From the NCBI GenBank assembly GCA_963580455.1, contig OY756957.1, positions 26,566,501 through 26,630,500 on the forward strand: a DNA stretch of 64,000 nt, read 5' to 3'. The notes under the pieces were generated by a model. The model did not search any database, had not been told where the DNA came from, and saw only the letters and a list, made by a program, of their open reading frames with translations. The position numbers and the translations under genes are program-made. Positions 36,723 to 49,364 of this stretch are shown here, piece after piece. Source of the stretch: Euonymus europaeus. Taxonomy: Eukaryota > Streptophyta > Magnoliopsida > Celastrales > Celastraceae. Position 1 is the stretch's first letter. Each line of letters starts with the position of its first letter.

Positions 36723-37951
36723 AAGGTTGCGATTCATATTGTTACTAATCCTATTGTTACTAATTCTGTATTTCACAAACGGAAAAAGCACATCAAAATC
36801 GATTGTCACTTCGTTCATGAAAGGGTTGATCATAAATTGATTGATCTGCACTACATCAAGATCCATGTGCTGACATCTTCACTAAAACTAAACCCAAACC
36901 CATGAGCGTTGCCCAACTAGAAGATTTCAAGCTCAAACTCAACATGACTGAAACCCATGTGAATGTTGAAAGAGGTGTTGATCAAACTTTGGTACGACAT
37001 CATTTCAATGATTTGCTCAATACTCACCGTTTTACTTAGTACTGTTGTACAATGATGCAGGCTTTGAAAAAATTATGTATGTTGGGTCAATCAATCATTT
37101 GAAAAATGTGAAGAAGAAAAAAATCGTCTAGCTAAAAAAAGGCGAAAAAGTGATTGAAAAATATCCCCTATATACCCCGATGGTTTTATCCAATCCATAA
37201 CTTGCAATTCGTGTTATGATTTCAAATTTATCCAAGAAAGAAAGCATTATCGATCATATTTAAACTTTGCACTTGATTAAATTCAAATGCAAAAAGGTTC
37301 TTCAAGTTCTGGAATTTGAGAAAATGCATAACAATGGATCACAATTCACAACACTACTGCTAACATGCAGCATACAATTAATTTGTCATCAGAGGTCAAC
37401 ACAGAGCAATTTTGTTAGAGAATTTCATATCGGGGGATTATTTCCATGTGAAGTGCTTTATTATGTGGCATACTCCTCTCTCTATTGGGTCTTTTAGAGA
37501 TGTGAGTTGGGCCACTTAACATGGTATCGTAGCGGCGATTGTTGAGCTCTACTCTCCACTTCTTTGGGCAATACCCTTAGCCCACGTGTGTTGGGCTCAT
37601 TCGGAAAGCCAGTAAGCCCACACACGTGCGAGAGAGTGTTAGAGAATCCCACATCGGGAGATTATCCCCATGTGAAGTACTTTATTTTATTATGTGGCAT
37701 CTTTCCCCTCTATTGAACTTTTTAGAGGGGTGAGTTGGGCCACTTAACAAATTTCAAAAAATTGGACTCTTGTCAATTGATAAGTCCCTATTGTTTTGTT
37801 TTTTTTTAGGTGCCAATGGGACTCTTCAGTCGATTATGTTTTTGGATTAGGTTCTAAAAGAAATCTTAACTTGCTTGTTTTAGGCTTTTAGCTAGCATTG
37901 CATTAGGAGTTGAAAGCTTAATTACTCGTGTTTGTATTTCTTAATTACTCG
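36723..37951 (+). repeat. duplicated segment, copy A (with TRIM insertion)
   Basis: Similar to 51578-52412 over its whole length apart from the TRIM and small indels. It begins with a copia RNase H remnant (about 36723-36985, stops present; NSVFHK-like and TKTKPKPMS segments). The rest is AT-rich and unrecognised. Both copies stop matching at the same CTTAATTACTCG. Confidence 0.8.
37413..37749 (+). mobile_element. TRIM (terminal-repeat retrotransposon in miniature)
   Basis: Complete 337-bp element. LTRs of 109 and 113 bp (37413-37521 and 37637-37749) start TGTTAGAGAAT and end CCACTTAACA. A primer-binding-like TGGTATCGTAGCGG begins directly at 37522. The interior is only 115 bp and non-coding. 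The perfect TSD AATTT flanks it (37408-37412 and 37750-37754). The duplicated segment at 51.6-52.4 kb has a single AATTT at the matching place, near 52211, with no element. Confidence 0.95.
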
Positions 37952-37954
37952 TCC

Positions 37955-39892
37955 AGTTAGTGTTTGATTTTATGATTTTTGAACTCCTTATTTGATTTTT
38001 GCTTTATGAATTTATTGGATATCAAGTTATATGACACGGTGGCTATGTTTTGATTTTTGCTTTGTTTGGTTTCAATTTTTTTTACTTAGTCCTTCCAAAT
38101 CATTGTTGTGTTTTGAGGTAAAAAACTAAAAATGTGTATCTTTACTCTTGAAGTCCAAAACCGAAACCGAAACTGAACTGTATTAATGGTTAACCGTATT
38201 AACAGTTTTAAGAAATAGTGGTTCGGTTTCGGTTATAAATTTTTTACAGTTTGGTCTCCATCGTCTCCTATTGTCTTTGTATTAATTTTGGATTTCTTGA
38301 TGTCTGATCTAGGTTATAACTTTTTTGACCTAGCTGTTTTTTTTTAACTCTTATTATGGATGATTTTGCCGAGAGCTTGCTTCCCCTCCTCTGGAATTCT
38401 CCTCTCTTCCTTCTTCTCAGTTCTTTTAGATTCTTGTTCTCAAGTTCTAGTCATCTGTAGAAATTGCTTTTGATTTGTGTTGATAAGCAATTGTTATTAC
38501 CCTTTCAGTTGATTGTAGTTGATTGCACCATTTGGTTTCAATTTGATTCATCAATGGAAAACCTAGAATATTCATCATTTTTCATAGCAAACTATTGTCA
38601 AATCTGGTTTGTTACATATTTGTTGGATTGTTTTGTCATCTTTGTTGAATCATCCGAATTTTGATTTTCCTTGTATCTGGGGCAGAGCTCCCAAAAATGC
38701 CTTTCAAAACCTGCAATTGGCATGGGGATTTTTTTTGTGGTTTGTACTGAGTTTGTTTTTCTCCCTTTGTTGGGGTATTTTAGGGTTTTCTATTTTTGGG
38801 TTGATTGAGTTATATCTCTTATTATAAGATCAACTAGGGCACTTTTATATTAAGACAGAACTTTCAATCTTGTAGGATTTGGAGGCATGGGAATGTGTTG
38901 TTTTTCACATTGATTTTAGGAGAAAATAACAAAAAGTATAGATGATCGAAAGCAAGGTTTTGTTCAATTGTTTTGGTTTTATTACTTGATTTTAATTACA
39001 TCAAACAAAGCTCTCTCTTCTTGATCTTCTTTTGTTGTAATTTTCTTTTTTCTTCTCATTCAATTTTTTTGGGAAAGAGCACGACTGGGACTTGTTTTCG
39101 TACTAATTAGCATTCTTCTTGGATTCTCATAATCTTTTGGCTTAAAAAAAACATAATTAAGCATCAATGGCATCAATAGAAAATATGGTTCCTTTTTTTA
39201 TAGAGTTTTGCTAGGATGGTCTGATTCTAAAAGCTTGATGTGCAGAAGCACGTCTTAGGAATGTTGTTGGAAAATTACTTGTGTTTTGTAGGTTGTTTGA
39301 TGTTCTTTTTTATTTTTTATTTTTTATTTTTTGGGTCCTTTTGTGGCTTCTTCCAAGTACTTGTGGTCTCTATACCTGTCTTTGGTCTGCATTTTGGACT
39401 GTGTTTTTTTCTCTATTATGATTAATAAAGTAATGGATAAGCTTCTTATCAAAAAAATAATAATATATAATTAATACTACATAATTTTGTTACTGAAAAT
39501 CGTCACTTATCTGCTAACTAGCTTTAATTTATGCACAATATATGTATCTGAGTTTTTGATTGTGAACTAGTCAAACCCTAAATTAAAATACTATGATATG
39601 AACATACCAGTGGGATTTGCTCTATTCTTTGTACTGCTGCACCAATGTCTGCACTAAGTTCTGCATTTTTTGTAGGTTCTTGCTCCTACCATCTAAACTG
39701 CAGAATACCAGTCCCCACTCCACAGTAGCAGGTTAGTACACTGTTGTCGCAAATCTGGTTCTAAGATGTCAATATGAATGGAATGCTTTTGTGCCTTGTA
39801 CTGAGTATATGTTTATGAATGGAATGATTTTCTGCCTTCTACTGCTCATATTGGTTTATAAATGGAATGCTTTTTTGCCTTATTTTTAGGAT
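37955..39892 (+). other. non-coding region left of the Harbinger-like ORFs
   Basis: T-rich sequence with leader- and intron-like character (CT-rich near 38390-38430). It may contain the 5' end of the Harbinger-like element, but no terminal inverted repeat was found. No credible ORF. Confidence 0.4.
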
Positions 39893-42800
39893 GTGTTTAG
39901 GAATGAATGGATGCTTTTTGTGTTGAGATTCTTTGCACTTTTTTTCCTCTTATTTGCTTTAATGTTTGTGATACATCTAATTGCAAGTAGTATGAGTACT
40001 CCATCCACACCGGTACCACAACCAAGTCAAGGGCAGGATAAGGCCAATTGGGACTCCGTCCAAACAAAAAAAAATCTGAATCTGTGTGTTGAACAAGTGA
40101 AGACGGGAGGAGACCCGGTACTCACTTTACTAAAGAAGGGTGGCAGAAAATTGTGTCCGGATTTGCTGAGCAAACTGGGAGGCGATATGATCAGCCACAA
40201 CTGAAAAACAAGTGGGACAACTTGAAGAAGGAATACAAGTTGTTTGAGAAATTGCGCCTTCATGACACTGGCACAGGATGAGACCATACTCGTAACACCA
40301 TTCTAGCTGATAATGAATGGTGGGAACGCAGAATTAAGGTCATTTTATTTCTTTTTCACTTTAGCTAGCCATATATGCTATATTAAATTGTTTAACTCCT
40401 GTTTAGTTTCTATAATTAGTTTGTTAACTTCATTTATTATTGCACATTTGCAGGAGGACAAGAAGGTTGCCAAGTTCAGAGTCCAAGGGCCTGAGCACCT
40501 CGATATGCTTGAGACACTTTTCCAAGGGCAATGTGCTACTGGAGAGTTCGCCTACATTCCAGGATCATTCAATCCAAATGAAGAGCCCACAAAGACAAGC
40601 TTAGGAGATAATGTTCATCATATGATGATTGGCTTTGAGGACTCTAGCGATCCAGAATATAACATTGGCAAGGAAGATGGAAATGAAATCACCAGCTCTC
40701 CCACTCGAGTAGTTCGACAGCGCAGGAGCAGATCAGGGACCCCAGGGACTCGCAGAAAGAAGAAGCGCAAAGCAGCTGACTACCGTGAGGATGTCAGCAA
40801 GTGTTTGTGTAATATCCCGAACCAAATTTAAAAATATATATAATAATTTTTCAAATTTGATATTTTTAATAAATACTACATATTTTTAGAAAAATATTGA
40901 CGCAAGAATCACTGAAATCAGAGTTGAATTGGATTTGTTACGAATTATGGAAGTTTAAGTAAATATAGGGAAAAACGAGGGGCAAAATGGTAATTATGTG
41001 AAAATCTGGTATAACCCAGATTTTTCTGGGCAGTTTCACCGCAGCTTGAGGGGAGAGAGAGATGAGAGGTTTTGATATGGATTTTGGGCGTTCGTGGTCC
41101 GATTGAGGCTTGTGAGGTGTTGAATCGAAGCTCGTGGAGAGAGTAGCAAAACCCAAGTGGAATCACCGCCATCAGACCACCGTAGACGGCGGAATCAGGC
41201 GGCGCAGTTTCGGTTTTTCAAGATTTCAAAGCTCGATCCTGGTTGATTCAGTAGGAATTTTGGAACGAGACAGGTATCATTAGATTTCTGTTGTTGTAGG
41301 CTTTATTCTGATGTAGGAATGACCGAAAAATTCGCCAGAAAAGTGGATTCCGGCAACGGTCCGACCGAGTTGACTCGGGTTCGACCTGTTTGATTGAGTT
41401 GACCCGGTTTGACCATTGACTATTTGACCCGGTTTGACCGTTGACTTTTACTAGGGTTGACCGTTGACTTCTCCGTATTTTGACAGTATTGGGTATACGT
41501 ATTCGTATTTGGTGCAGGAGATTGATTTAGGAGTTTTGTGTTGGATTCGGATAGCTGAAGAGGTACAACGGAGTTGTGTTAGTCAGCATTCCAGGTAGGG
41601 ATTCTGCCCTATCTCTTATTCGGGGTTCCGGGGGTTCCGTATTCGACGGACTGCTACTTGTCTATTTGTGTGAAATTCCCGGAGGTTGGGAATTTCTCTA
41701 TTTTTACTCTTTTCCTATTTATTTCCGCAATTGCAACTGTATTATTATTATTTTATGTTATTATGGATTGTTTGTGCGACTGGCTGCATCCTTGTGCGCC
41801 ATGTCTCCTGTGGGGCCCACACTCAGAGGTGGGGGCCCACTTCTGGTTTGTGTGGTATTTTTTAGAGTCCATATAGGACTGTATTCTGGTGATTTTCGAT
41901 GATGTTGCTACGAGATTATTGATGGATGATTTGTAGTGTGTGGGACCCACATCGGGCGACCCAGCCTATTGGATGATTTATCGATGGATTTGATCGGGTA
42001 CGTACCTGGAGACCGGATTGAGGTGAGGTAGATCCTAGGGGACGCTCTTCGATGTAGGCGATGCTATCGAGTACCTGATGTAGGCTCGATCCTCATCCAA
42101 TCTGGGGAGTACCTAGACTGAGAGACACCTTGCGGGGATCAGGGTGGGTCCATGGGAGGATTTTCTGGTGTTATGTGGATTTGAGTTGGTATGGATTTGA
42201 GTTGATATGGATTTGAGTTGGATTATGTTTGAGTACTGATTTGAGAGTTGGAATTGAGGATGGTAGTGGTGGAGCCTACTCGGTATCTACCCTACAGATT
42301 GATTGATTGTGATGAGGTGTATGATGGATCGTGTTTCTCAGAGATTTTATACCCTATCAGGGTATCACTTATGGTCTTTCTTTATGTATTTTATATTTTA
42401 CAGGCTTTCTTACTCTATCTCTGATTTACTGGAGTTCGGTGGTACGGAAGTGTATCACTATTTGAGTTCCTGTTCATTTCCATTATCATATCTCGAGTTG
42501 TATATTCTGGTTACTCTGATATCGATGTTGTTCCCATATCCCTACTGAGCTTTGTGGCTCATTCCTTTCATTCACATGTTTTTCAGGTGAGATAGCTGGC
42601 GTGGATGATCAGCGCAGGGATGCGTGAGATGTGATGTGTGACTGCTATGGGGATGTGTGTGTCTGTATTTAGTATTTGTTATTCGTATATATGATGCTTG
42701 GATTTTTCGCTGTAGACTCTGGATTGCAGGTTACATTATGTTTGGAGTATTTGGGATTATGGTTGAGATTTATATATATACATGTGAGACTACTTATGTA

Positions 42801-43200
42801 GTGTTTGGGTAGCTGGGTTTAAATCCGGTTCGGGGAACGGAGAAGTTCCCTGCCGGTCACGCCTCTGGGTTTCATGGGTGCTCATCCGCACCTATCTGGG
42901 AGAGGGGCGTGACAGTTTAGGCAACCTTGTGTCCGCTGTGAGTTAGCGCACCAATGTTATGGCTGCCCCTCCACCTTCTACCCTCAATTATGCGAAGGCA
43001 GAGATTGCTGATTGTATGCGTATCCTGGAGGAAATTCCAGAGATTGGTGATCTCCTAATGTTTGCCTTTAGGTTGTTTCAGAAGAAGGAGGAGCGTGAGT
43101 TCTTTACTGCCATGATATGCGGGGATTAGCAGCTTGCATGGTTGAAGATGAAGTATGCAGATGCAATGGGTCCAGGTGCATCTGGCACCAAGTGAAGAGT
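39893..43200 (+). pseudogene. PIF/Harbinger Myb-like ORF1, frameshifted and split by a solo LTR
   Basis: Encodes a Myb/SANT-like DNA-binding protein of the kind found in Harbinger ORF1 and LIMYB-like host genes. Exon 1 (about 39990-40338) reads NWDSVQTKKNLNLCVEQVKT, then after a one-base frameshift near 40115 KEGWQKIVSGFAEQTGRRYD and KNKWDNLKKEYKLFEKL, with a stop in place of Trp near 40279. A GT-AG intron leads to exon 2 at 40454, with a basic, nuclear-signal-like RRKKKRK. A 2.1-kb solo LTR interrupts SKCL/GNLVSAVS at 40807. The C-terminus (ILEEIPEIGDL, LFQKKEER) resumes at 42915. It cannot make the protein. Confidence 0.75.
40808..42914. mobile_element. 2.1-kb solo LTR, gypsy type
   Basis: Starts TGTAATATCCCGAACC and ends GGGGCGTGACA, ends typical of long Ty3/gypsy chromovirus (Del/Tekay-like) LTRs. 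Flanks are GTTTG (40803-40807) and GTTTA (42915-42919), a TSD with one change. Removing it restores the ORF1 reading frame across the junction. There is no second LTR or internal region, hence a solo LTR from unequal recombination. Strand is not certain; TG...CA reads on the plus strand as written. Confidence 0.85.
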
Positions 43201-43662
43201 CCGAACTCTTTGTTATTTTATGTGTTTGTTGAGTTTGAACTGCTACATGTTTCTGCTGAGTTTTACATTTGTTTCTATCCTTTGAATAACTTTATGAGTA
43301 TGAATTATTATAATGTGCTGCCATGTATGTTTATTAGACTGGATGTTTTTTTAAGGAAGTGGACTATTTTCATTTTGCAAAATGAGCTGCCATGTTTGTT
43401 TATATTAGTGGGATTTTTTTCCTTTTCTTAAGGAAGTGTAGTGCAGTAGTCTCAAGTTCCATAATGTGCTGCCATTTAATTTTTTATTTCAACAGTGAAG
43501 TTGTTTTTTAAGGAATGCACTTTTGTGTTTAGTGATGCCATATATGTGTTTATTAGGGAACTTTTTATTTAGAGAAATGGACAGCTTTGATGCCATTGTT
43601 ATCATTTTCGATTTGTGGCATCATATGATGAATTTGCATTTTTTTATCATTTTCATGAACAG

Positions 43663-44946
43663 GAAATGCAACCCCCAAGTGGCCCAAGTGAATTTCTTCA
43701 TATTGATGAGATTGTGGCTATTGCTATTGGTGTAGTGGCAGCGTATGAGGTTATCGAGGATATTCCTCGTGCAACTAGTTCCACCACCCCTTATACAGGC
43801 GCGATGTACATGAGGGACCTCTTACGTGGTAATAGAAGGCATTGTGTCTCTATGTTGAGGATGAACAAAAGGGTTTTTAGGGAACTATGTTCTAAACTGA
43901 GCACAAAGTACGGGCTACTGTCAGGGGGGAGGTTGGCTTGAATGAGATGGTCGGCATGTTTGTTTACACAGTTGGTCATGGAGTTGGTAATAGGGCAGTG
44001 CAAGATAGGTTCGCCCATTCCGCAGAAACAGTCAGCCGTCATTTTCATAATGTCTTGGAGAGTTTATGTCGGATGGCTGACGATATAGTTCGACTAAGGG
44101 ATCCTATATTCTCGACAACACCTAGGCAGATTGAGGAAGATGAAAGATATTTTCCGTTTTTTAGGGATTGCATTGGGGCTATTGATGGGACTCATGTTCC
44201 AGCGGTAGTACCGATTGATGATAGGACTAGGTTTATCGGGAGAAAAGGGGTGACCACGCAAACTGTCATGGCAGCATGCGACTTTGACATGTTATTCACA
44301 TTCGTGTGTGGGGGTTGGGAAGGATCTGCACATGACTCACGTATTTTTAGCAAGGTTCTTGCGAATGTCCACTCTAACTTTCCGCACCCTCCCCCTCGTA
44401 TGCAGAGATTAATATGTCATTTTGATTTGAGGAAATTTGGATATTAACTAATCAAAATGTGTACTTTCTGTAACAGGAAAATATTACTTGGTTGATTCTG
44501 GATATCCTAATCAGACTGGATTTTTATCGCCATATAGAGGACATAGATACCATCTGGAGGTATTTCAAAATGGTCCTGCGGTATCAACACCACAGGAGGC
44601 TTTTAATCATGCCCACTCTTCTCTCCGATCAATGATTGAGCGGGCTTTCGGTCTATTAAAAAATAGATGGCACATCCTATCCAAAATGCCCTCATACGAT
44701 TTTCGTGCTCAAGTGAGGATAGTGGTAGCCTGTGTTGCTCTGCATAATTTTATTAGGTTACGCACAATGGATAACAGTGATTTTATTGAGCATGATAATG
44801 ATCGACTATATATTGATATGTTGAGTATGGAAGGCAGCAATGGACATGGAGCAAGTACTTCAGAATACCATCCAGATACTTTTGAGGACTTACATATGGC
44901 GGCCACACGCGATATGATTGCTGCAGAGTTGTTTCATCAGTATTAG
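43663..44946 (+). pseudogene. PIF/Harbinger DDE transposase (DDE_Tnp_4), one frameshift
   Basis: Frame 1 (to about 43930) starts near MQPPSGPSEFLHIDE and holds MYMRDLLRGNRRHC. A single-base change in the G-run at 43924-43929 shifts the frame to 43938-44397 (FRDCIGAIDGTHV). After a GT-AG intron (44398-44476) it continues with KYYLVDSGYPN and MIERAFGLLKNRW to the stop at 44946. The DDE residues are present: Asp in IDGTHV, Asp in VDSGYPN, Glu in MIERAF. It is the cut-and-paste transposase partner of the Myb-like ORF upstream, same strand. A domesticated ALP1-like gene is unlikely given the frameshift. Confidence 0.85.
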
Positions 44947-45235
44947 TTTGTTGTATGTATTTTTTAAATGTATTTGTAATGAATGGATTAAATGTATTTA
45001 TAATTGTGTTACTTTTTATTAATTTTCAAGTACTTATTAAAATATGTAATGAATTAAAGTTAATGTAGTTGATATTTAAGTTAAGATTGTAAATTACAAC
45101 AAAAAAAACTAAACAGCATTAAAACTCAACTCACCGCAGTTTTAAAAGTGAAGTGTCAAACGCCTAACTGCGTTCAAACTCACCTCACAGCACCACAGTT
45201 TTATATTTCACAGCACCACACAACACCTCACAGCA

Positions 45236-46168
45236 CTACCACCAACTATCACTGACTGCCGGTTTGGTTACCGGATTAGCCTCAACTGTCCGGTTAACCG
45301 AACCGTGCACACCACTAGTAAAATGTTCGCCCTCCTCCATGTAATTTCCTGACACCGTCCTTGGTTTCTCCCCAAGGAAAACGTGCGTAAGTACATTTTG
45401 AGTCATGAAAGAAGCCTTCAACATCTTCAGACCCTGTCAATAATTAAAATGAATCAGATAATGCTCTCTCCCTATGAATTAAATAAGAAAATTAAAACAA
45501 ATAATATTAACCTCATCCATAGACAGATTGATCTCCTTCTCTTCCACAACACCCACATCCTTCACTTTGAACTTGTTGAGCAAACTAATAATTGACATTG
45601 TAGACAATGGTTTCACCTCCAGATCATCCATTATCATATAGGTCACCTTCCCCTTCACAAAGCCACCCTCAACAACACCAGGGGGTGGTGCCGGTGGTAA
45701 ACCAAAACAGGAACCTTGTTTTCTTTGAGAAGAGGAACCTTGATCTAAGTTAATATCGCACCTGCAGCTGCAGCGAGGACAGAAGGCATTTGGATCATCT
45801 GAAAAATGTGCATCGCATTGGGGACACCTATAAAGAGTATTATGGGAAACATTGGACAACAAGAGAGGCAGGTTTGCGGAGGAGATTGCAACTTTGGGCT
45901 TCAACAGAGTGTCCTTATATTTAACATTGTTGTTGATTTGGTCTGGCAATGGCAGCATGTATGAATCGTCCAAATTCTCGATGCTCTTGTACAGATTTCC
46001 AAGTGCACCCACCATGCCTTGTCTCTTGAGAAGTCTAGTGACGGTGCCGACAGGCAGTGTGAGTATGCCGAACAGAAAATCTACAACGTCTTTCTCTGCT
46101 TCGGCGAACAGGACCTTGTGATATTTGGTGTCTATAAATAGCTTGAAGCTCAAGCCAGAGGATGCCAT
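45236..46168 (-). CDS. DUF674 family protein
   Basis: Two exons, 45512-46168 and 45236-45433, with a GT-AG intron, giving 284 aa. The start MASSGLSFKLFIDTKYHKVL is the conserved family start; an ATG six codons upstream at 46186 is less likely. Conserved blocks: FAEAEKDVVDFLFGILTLP (near 25-45), RLLKRQGMVGALGNLYKSI, two Cys pairs (CPQC, CPRC) that could bind metal, GFVKGKVTYMIMDDLEVKP, and LKASFMTQNVLTHVF. The family is plant-specific, often in tandem clusters, and of unknown function. This is the only intact member here; relics lie at 28.7 and 36.4 kb. The C-terminal tail after about 260 is not conserved. A TATA box lies about 90 bp upstream. Confidence 0.88.
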
Positions 46169-46253
46169 GGCAGCTCTGTTGAACATGGATTGTGAGGATA
46201 TTTGGTGGTTTTATTGAACGCTCTTCAATAATTAATCCAGTGATCATGAAAGA

Positions 46254-46264
46254 GTGCTTTTATA
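46254..46264 (-). promoter_or_regulatory. TATA box of the DUF674 gene
   Basis: CTATAAAAGC on the minus strand, about 90 bp before the start codon. Assigned by sequence and position. Confidence 0.6.
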
Positions 46265-46317
46265 GGGGCAATCAATGCACATACAGCCAACACATGTCCC
46301 CAAAGTTCACTTTTTTC

Positions 46318-46421
46318 ATTGCTTTTGAATTTTCCTCCGACACAAGTTGTCCTAAGTCCTATGAATTTTCATTGCTTTTGAATTTTCCTCCTACACAAGT
46401 TGTCCCAAGTCCTATGAAATA
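46318..46421. repeat. 52-bp tandem duplication upstream of the DUF674 gene
   Basis: 46318-46369 repeats at 46370-46421 with two or three substitutions. It lies directly upstream of the TATA box region of the DUF674 gene. Confidence 0.8.
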
Positions 46422-46428
46422 AGGCTTA

Positions 46429-46726
46429 AGAGCATCATTGTGGCACATAAAAATGATGTTGGAAATTTTGGAGTGTGCAGAAAGAGTGATTTAAAAAAAT
46501 TGTATTGAAAAATGTGTAAAATGATAGAAAAAAATAAAATATGGTAGAAAAGTATGAGAGAAACGGTGTTGATGCTTGATATTTAGAGTGTTTGTGAATG
46601 AAAATTGAAAAAAATTGTATCAAAATATGTGTTATGTTGATATGACTGTATTGAAAGTCCTATTTTACTGTAATAGAAGTGAGATCATGCTGAAAAATTT
46701 GAAAAGTGTAGCATTGGAGATGCTCT
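46429..46726. mobile_element. 298-bp MITE-like element
   Basis: AGAGCATC at the left end and its exact complement at the right end, with the complement of CATTG-like sequence following, flanked by TA on both sides (46427-46428 and 46727-46728). The interior is AT-rich and non-coding. TA or TTA/TAA target duplication cannot be told apart, so mariner-like and Harbinger-like origins are both possible. Confidence 0.55.
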
Positions 46727-47298
46727 TAACTTTTGACTCCATCGATTCATCATTTTTTTATTATTTAAAATTGGGAATGATATCTTTATCTTCTTCATTG
46801 AGTTTTTCTTTTTGTGTAAAAATGAAAAAGGAGAGAATAAGTTTTAACTTGAAAAGTATTTTCATAAATTTGATTGGTTTTCAAAAATCAAAAGTGCAAA
46901 CTATTATTCGGATCTCACTTTACTTAGTACATACGTTTGAATAAAAAAATTGAAAATTGAAACCTAAAAATTATTGATTGGGATAAGTAATAATTTAGCT
47001 CTTGTACTTACGAAAAGGGAAATATGCATAGACTCCTAAATTATTGCCTTTGTAAAAATACTCTCACACTATCGAAAATGACATAAAGACCCCCAACTAT
47101 CAGTTGACTGTTAAAAAAAAGGGTCAACTGAGCTAAACTAATGTCAAGATGACGTTAAGTATAATATTAAGACAGATAAAATGATTAACGTTAAAATAAT
47201 TAGGAAAATATGCATGGACCCCCCAAACTATTGACTTGTGCAAATACCTCCACACTACCAAAAATGACACGAAGACCCCTAACTATCAGTTTAATAGA

Positions 47299-47520
47299 GG
47301 TGGAATCCAGGAGAATTTGGATATGTATGCTGCCATGAATAATTACAATCGAGTAGGAGAATTTCCAGGCTCATCAGCAGCTCCAGCCACTACTCCAGTC
47401 CATGCTCATGGCACTGCTCCAGCTCTAGCCATTGTTCAAGCTTCCCCAATTGCTGCTCCAGGGTTGAGGCCTTTTGTTCCACCAAGGTCAAGGAAGAAAT
47501 CTCCTATCAAAAGAAAATGA
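47299..47520 (+). pseudogene. possible C-terminal remnant of a MULE transposase
   Basis: The end of an ORF after the inner TIR copy: Ala/Pro/Thr-rich low-complexity sequence, then a basic end (RSRKKSPIKRK) and a stop at 47520. Mudra-type transposases often end in such a Pro/Ala-rich, basic tail, and the position inside a MULE fits, but no catalytic or SWIM zinc-finger part is present. Function is not recognised from sequence alone. Confidence 0.35.
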
Positions 47521-48239
47521 CTTTTTCACCCCAAGATCGCTCTTGTTAGACCTACTAAACCAGCCTGAAGAGTGAAGATGAAGACTTATTTTATGTTCTT
47601 TTGCAATGTCGATCTCTGTCTTGTTTTGTTGCTATTTTACTGGCCAAACTTTGTCTGTGCCATCTCTATTTGTTGTTTTTCTCAACAAGGATTGTTCTTC
47701 TTTATGTTGATCTTTGTTCTGATGTTTTTTTGGACGTGGAGTGTACTTATTATCAATTTGGCCAATTATGTATTTTGTGCTCAGACCCCCTATATTTATC
47801 ATAAAGTGCATTTACCCCACTGTTATACTCCATTTTTGTCCGGATTTCCTCCTTATAGTAAAAATATCAAACAGAAAAACAAAATAGAAAATAGAAAAAT
47901 AAAATACATGAAAAGAAAATAAAATAAAATGAAAACAAAAAAATGCATAAGACCTAGTCCTAACCCATGTGACCTCATGCCCATTTGGCCCAAATAATTA
48001 CAATTAAGGAGTGTCCACTGGCCCAACTATCCAAATAAATCAATCAACCCATTCCACAAGCCCTAACCCATGTGACCTCAAGCCCATCAGCCCATATTTT
48101 GGCTCATCCCTAAGAAGCTTCCACACAGAGAGACGGGAGACAAAAGGCTGACAGAGAGGAGGGGGGTTAGAGATGGGCTGATGCCGGTGATTTAAGAGGA
48201 AAACAGAGAGCATTAAAGAGGAGGACTGGGGGAGTAATG

Positions 48240-48610
48240 GTGGAGATTGATGAGGGGAATGGGCAGAGTGAGAGGCCCGGCTGAGATTGCTACAAAAGAA
48301 GGAGACAGAAGAGAAAAGCATGGGAGGGGGGGAGATCGAAAGAAAGAGAAAAAGAAACAAGAAACGAGAGAGAACGAGAGCTACGGAGGCAGAAAAAAGA
48401 ACAAAAAAGGGAGAAGCAAAGCAGAGAGAGGAGGAGAGATCAAAAGAAAAGGGAGAGAGATCAAAAGAAAGAGAAGAAAATCCAGAGGAAGAAAGAAGTT
48501 ACGAAGAAAGAAAAGAAAGGAGCAGGACCGGGAAAAAGGAGAGGAGAGAAAAAGCAAACCCAGAGGTGGAGAAGAAAGAAACGCCAGAAGAAAAGAAGAA
48601 GAATGCCGTC
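48240..48610. repeat. ~370-bp purine-rich (GA) tract
   Basis: The plus strand is almost purely A and G. It produces long Glu/Lys/Arg-rich ORFs in two frames by composition. It probably belongs to the untranslated region of the surrounding LTR. Confidence 0.7.
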
Positions 48611-49364
48611 GCCTTCACCGGACCTCAACAGCCCCACCTCAACCACCATCACCGGTGTCGATCTCACCGTCGAAATCTGCAAACTCTTCCCTTAGACACG
48701 GCTGGAAACTGAGACAACCGGCTTCGCACGAAATCCTTTCTGACTGAATCCGGGATCGATCTGCCTTTGTGGTTTAATTTCCTCGATCTGTGAAAGGTAA
48801 ATTTCTGAACCTCTATGTTGATTGAGCTGTTGATTCTCAAAATTACTTTGAGAGTTCATGTCCGTTTTGGTTGAAATGTTTCTTTGTACTCTGTGATCTT
48901 TGTTTCCATTGTCTGTTGCTTCCTACTGCTTCTCTGTCTTTTGTTCTGTTTGCTTGTTTCTTTTTTAGGGGGTTTCGCATTGCCGGAACCGGTCGGAGAT
49001 ACCTCGCCGGAGATGGAGCTCGGGCCACCGCAGTCAGGCAGAGAAGGAAGAAGCCCAGTTAGGGCTATTTTTATGTTGGGCCAAGGTTTGGGCCAGGAAT
49101 TTCTGTCATATCGGACCAGATTGGTTTTGTTAGTGACGGGTCAGGAATATTTTATTGGGCCGGTTACAGGTTGTGAGTGTTGGGCCATTTTTTGTTGATT
49201 GAGTTATTGGGCCCGGTCTTTGCATGTTTTAACCTTTAAGGTATTAATGATGGGCCAGTATTGTTGATTTGATTTACATGTATTCGGATCACACTTATAC
49301 ATTGGACATTGGGTTTATAACTTAAGCATTGGATAATTGGGGCAGAATTTAATAGGCCCGAAAT

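Noticed and set aside
48247..48747. Two long Glu/Lys/Arg-rich ORFs
   Set aside because: Purine-only DNA has few stop codons; composition artefact in a GA tract.
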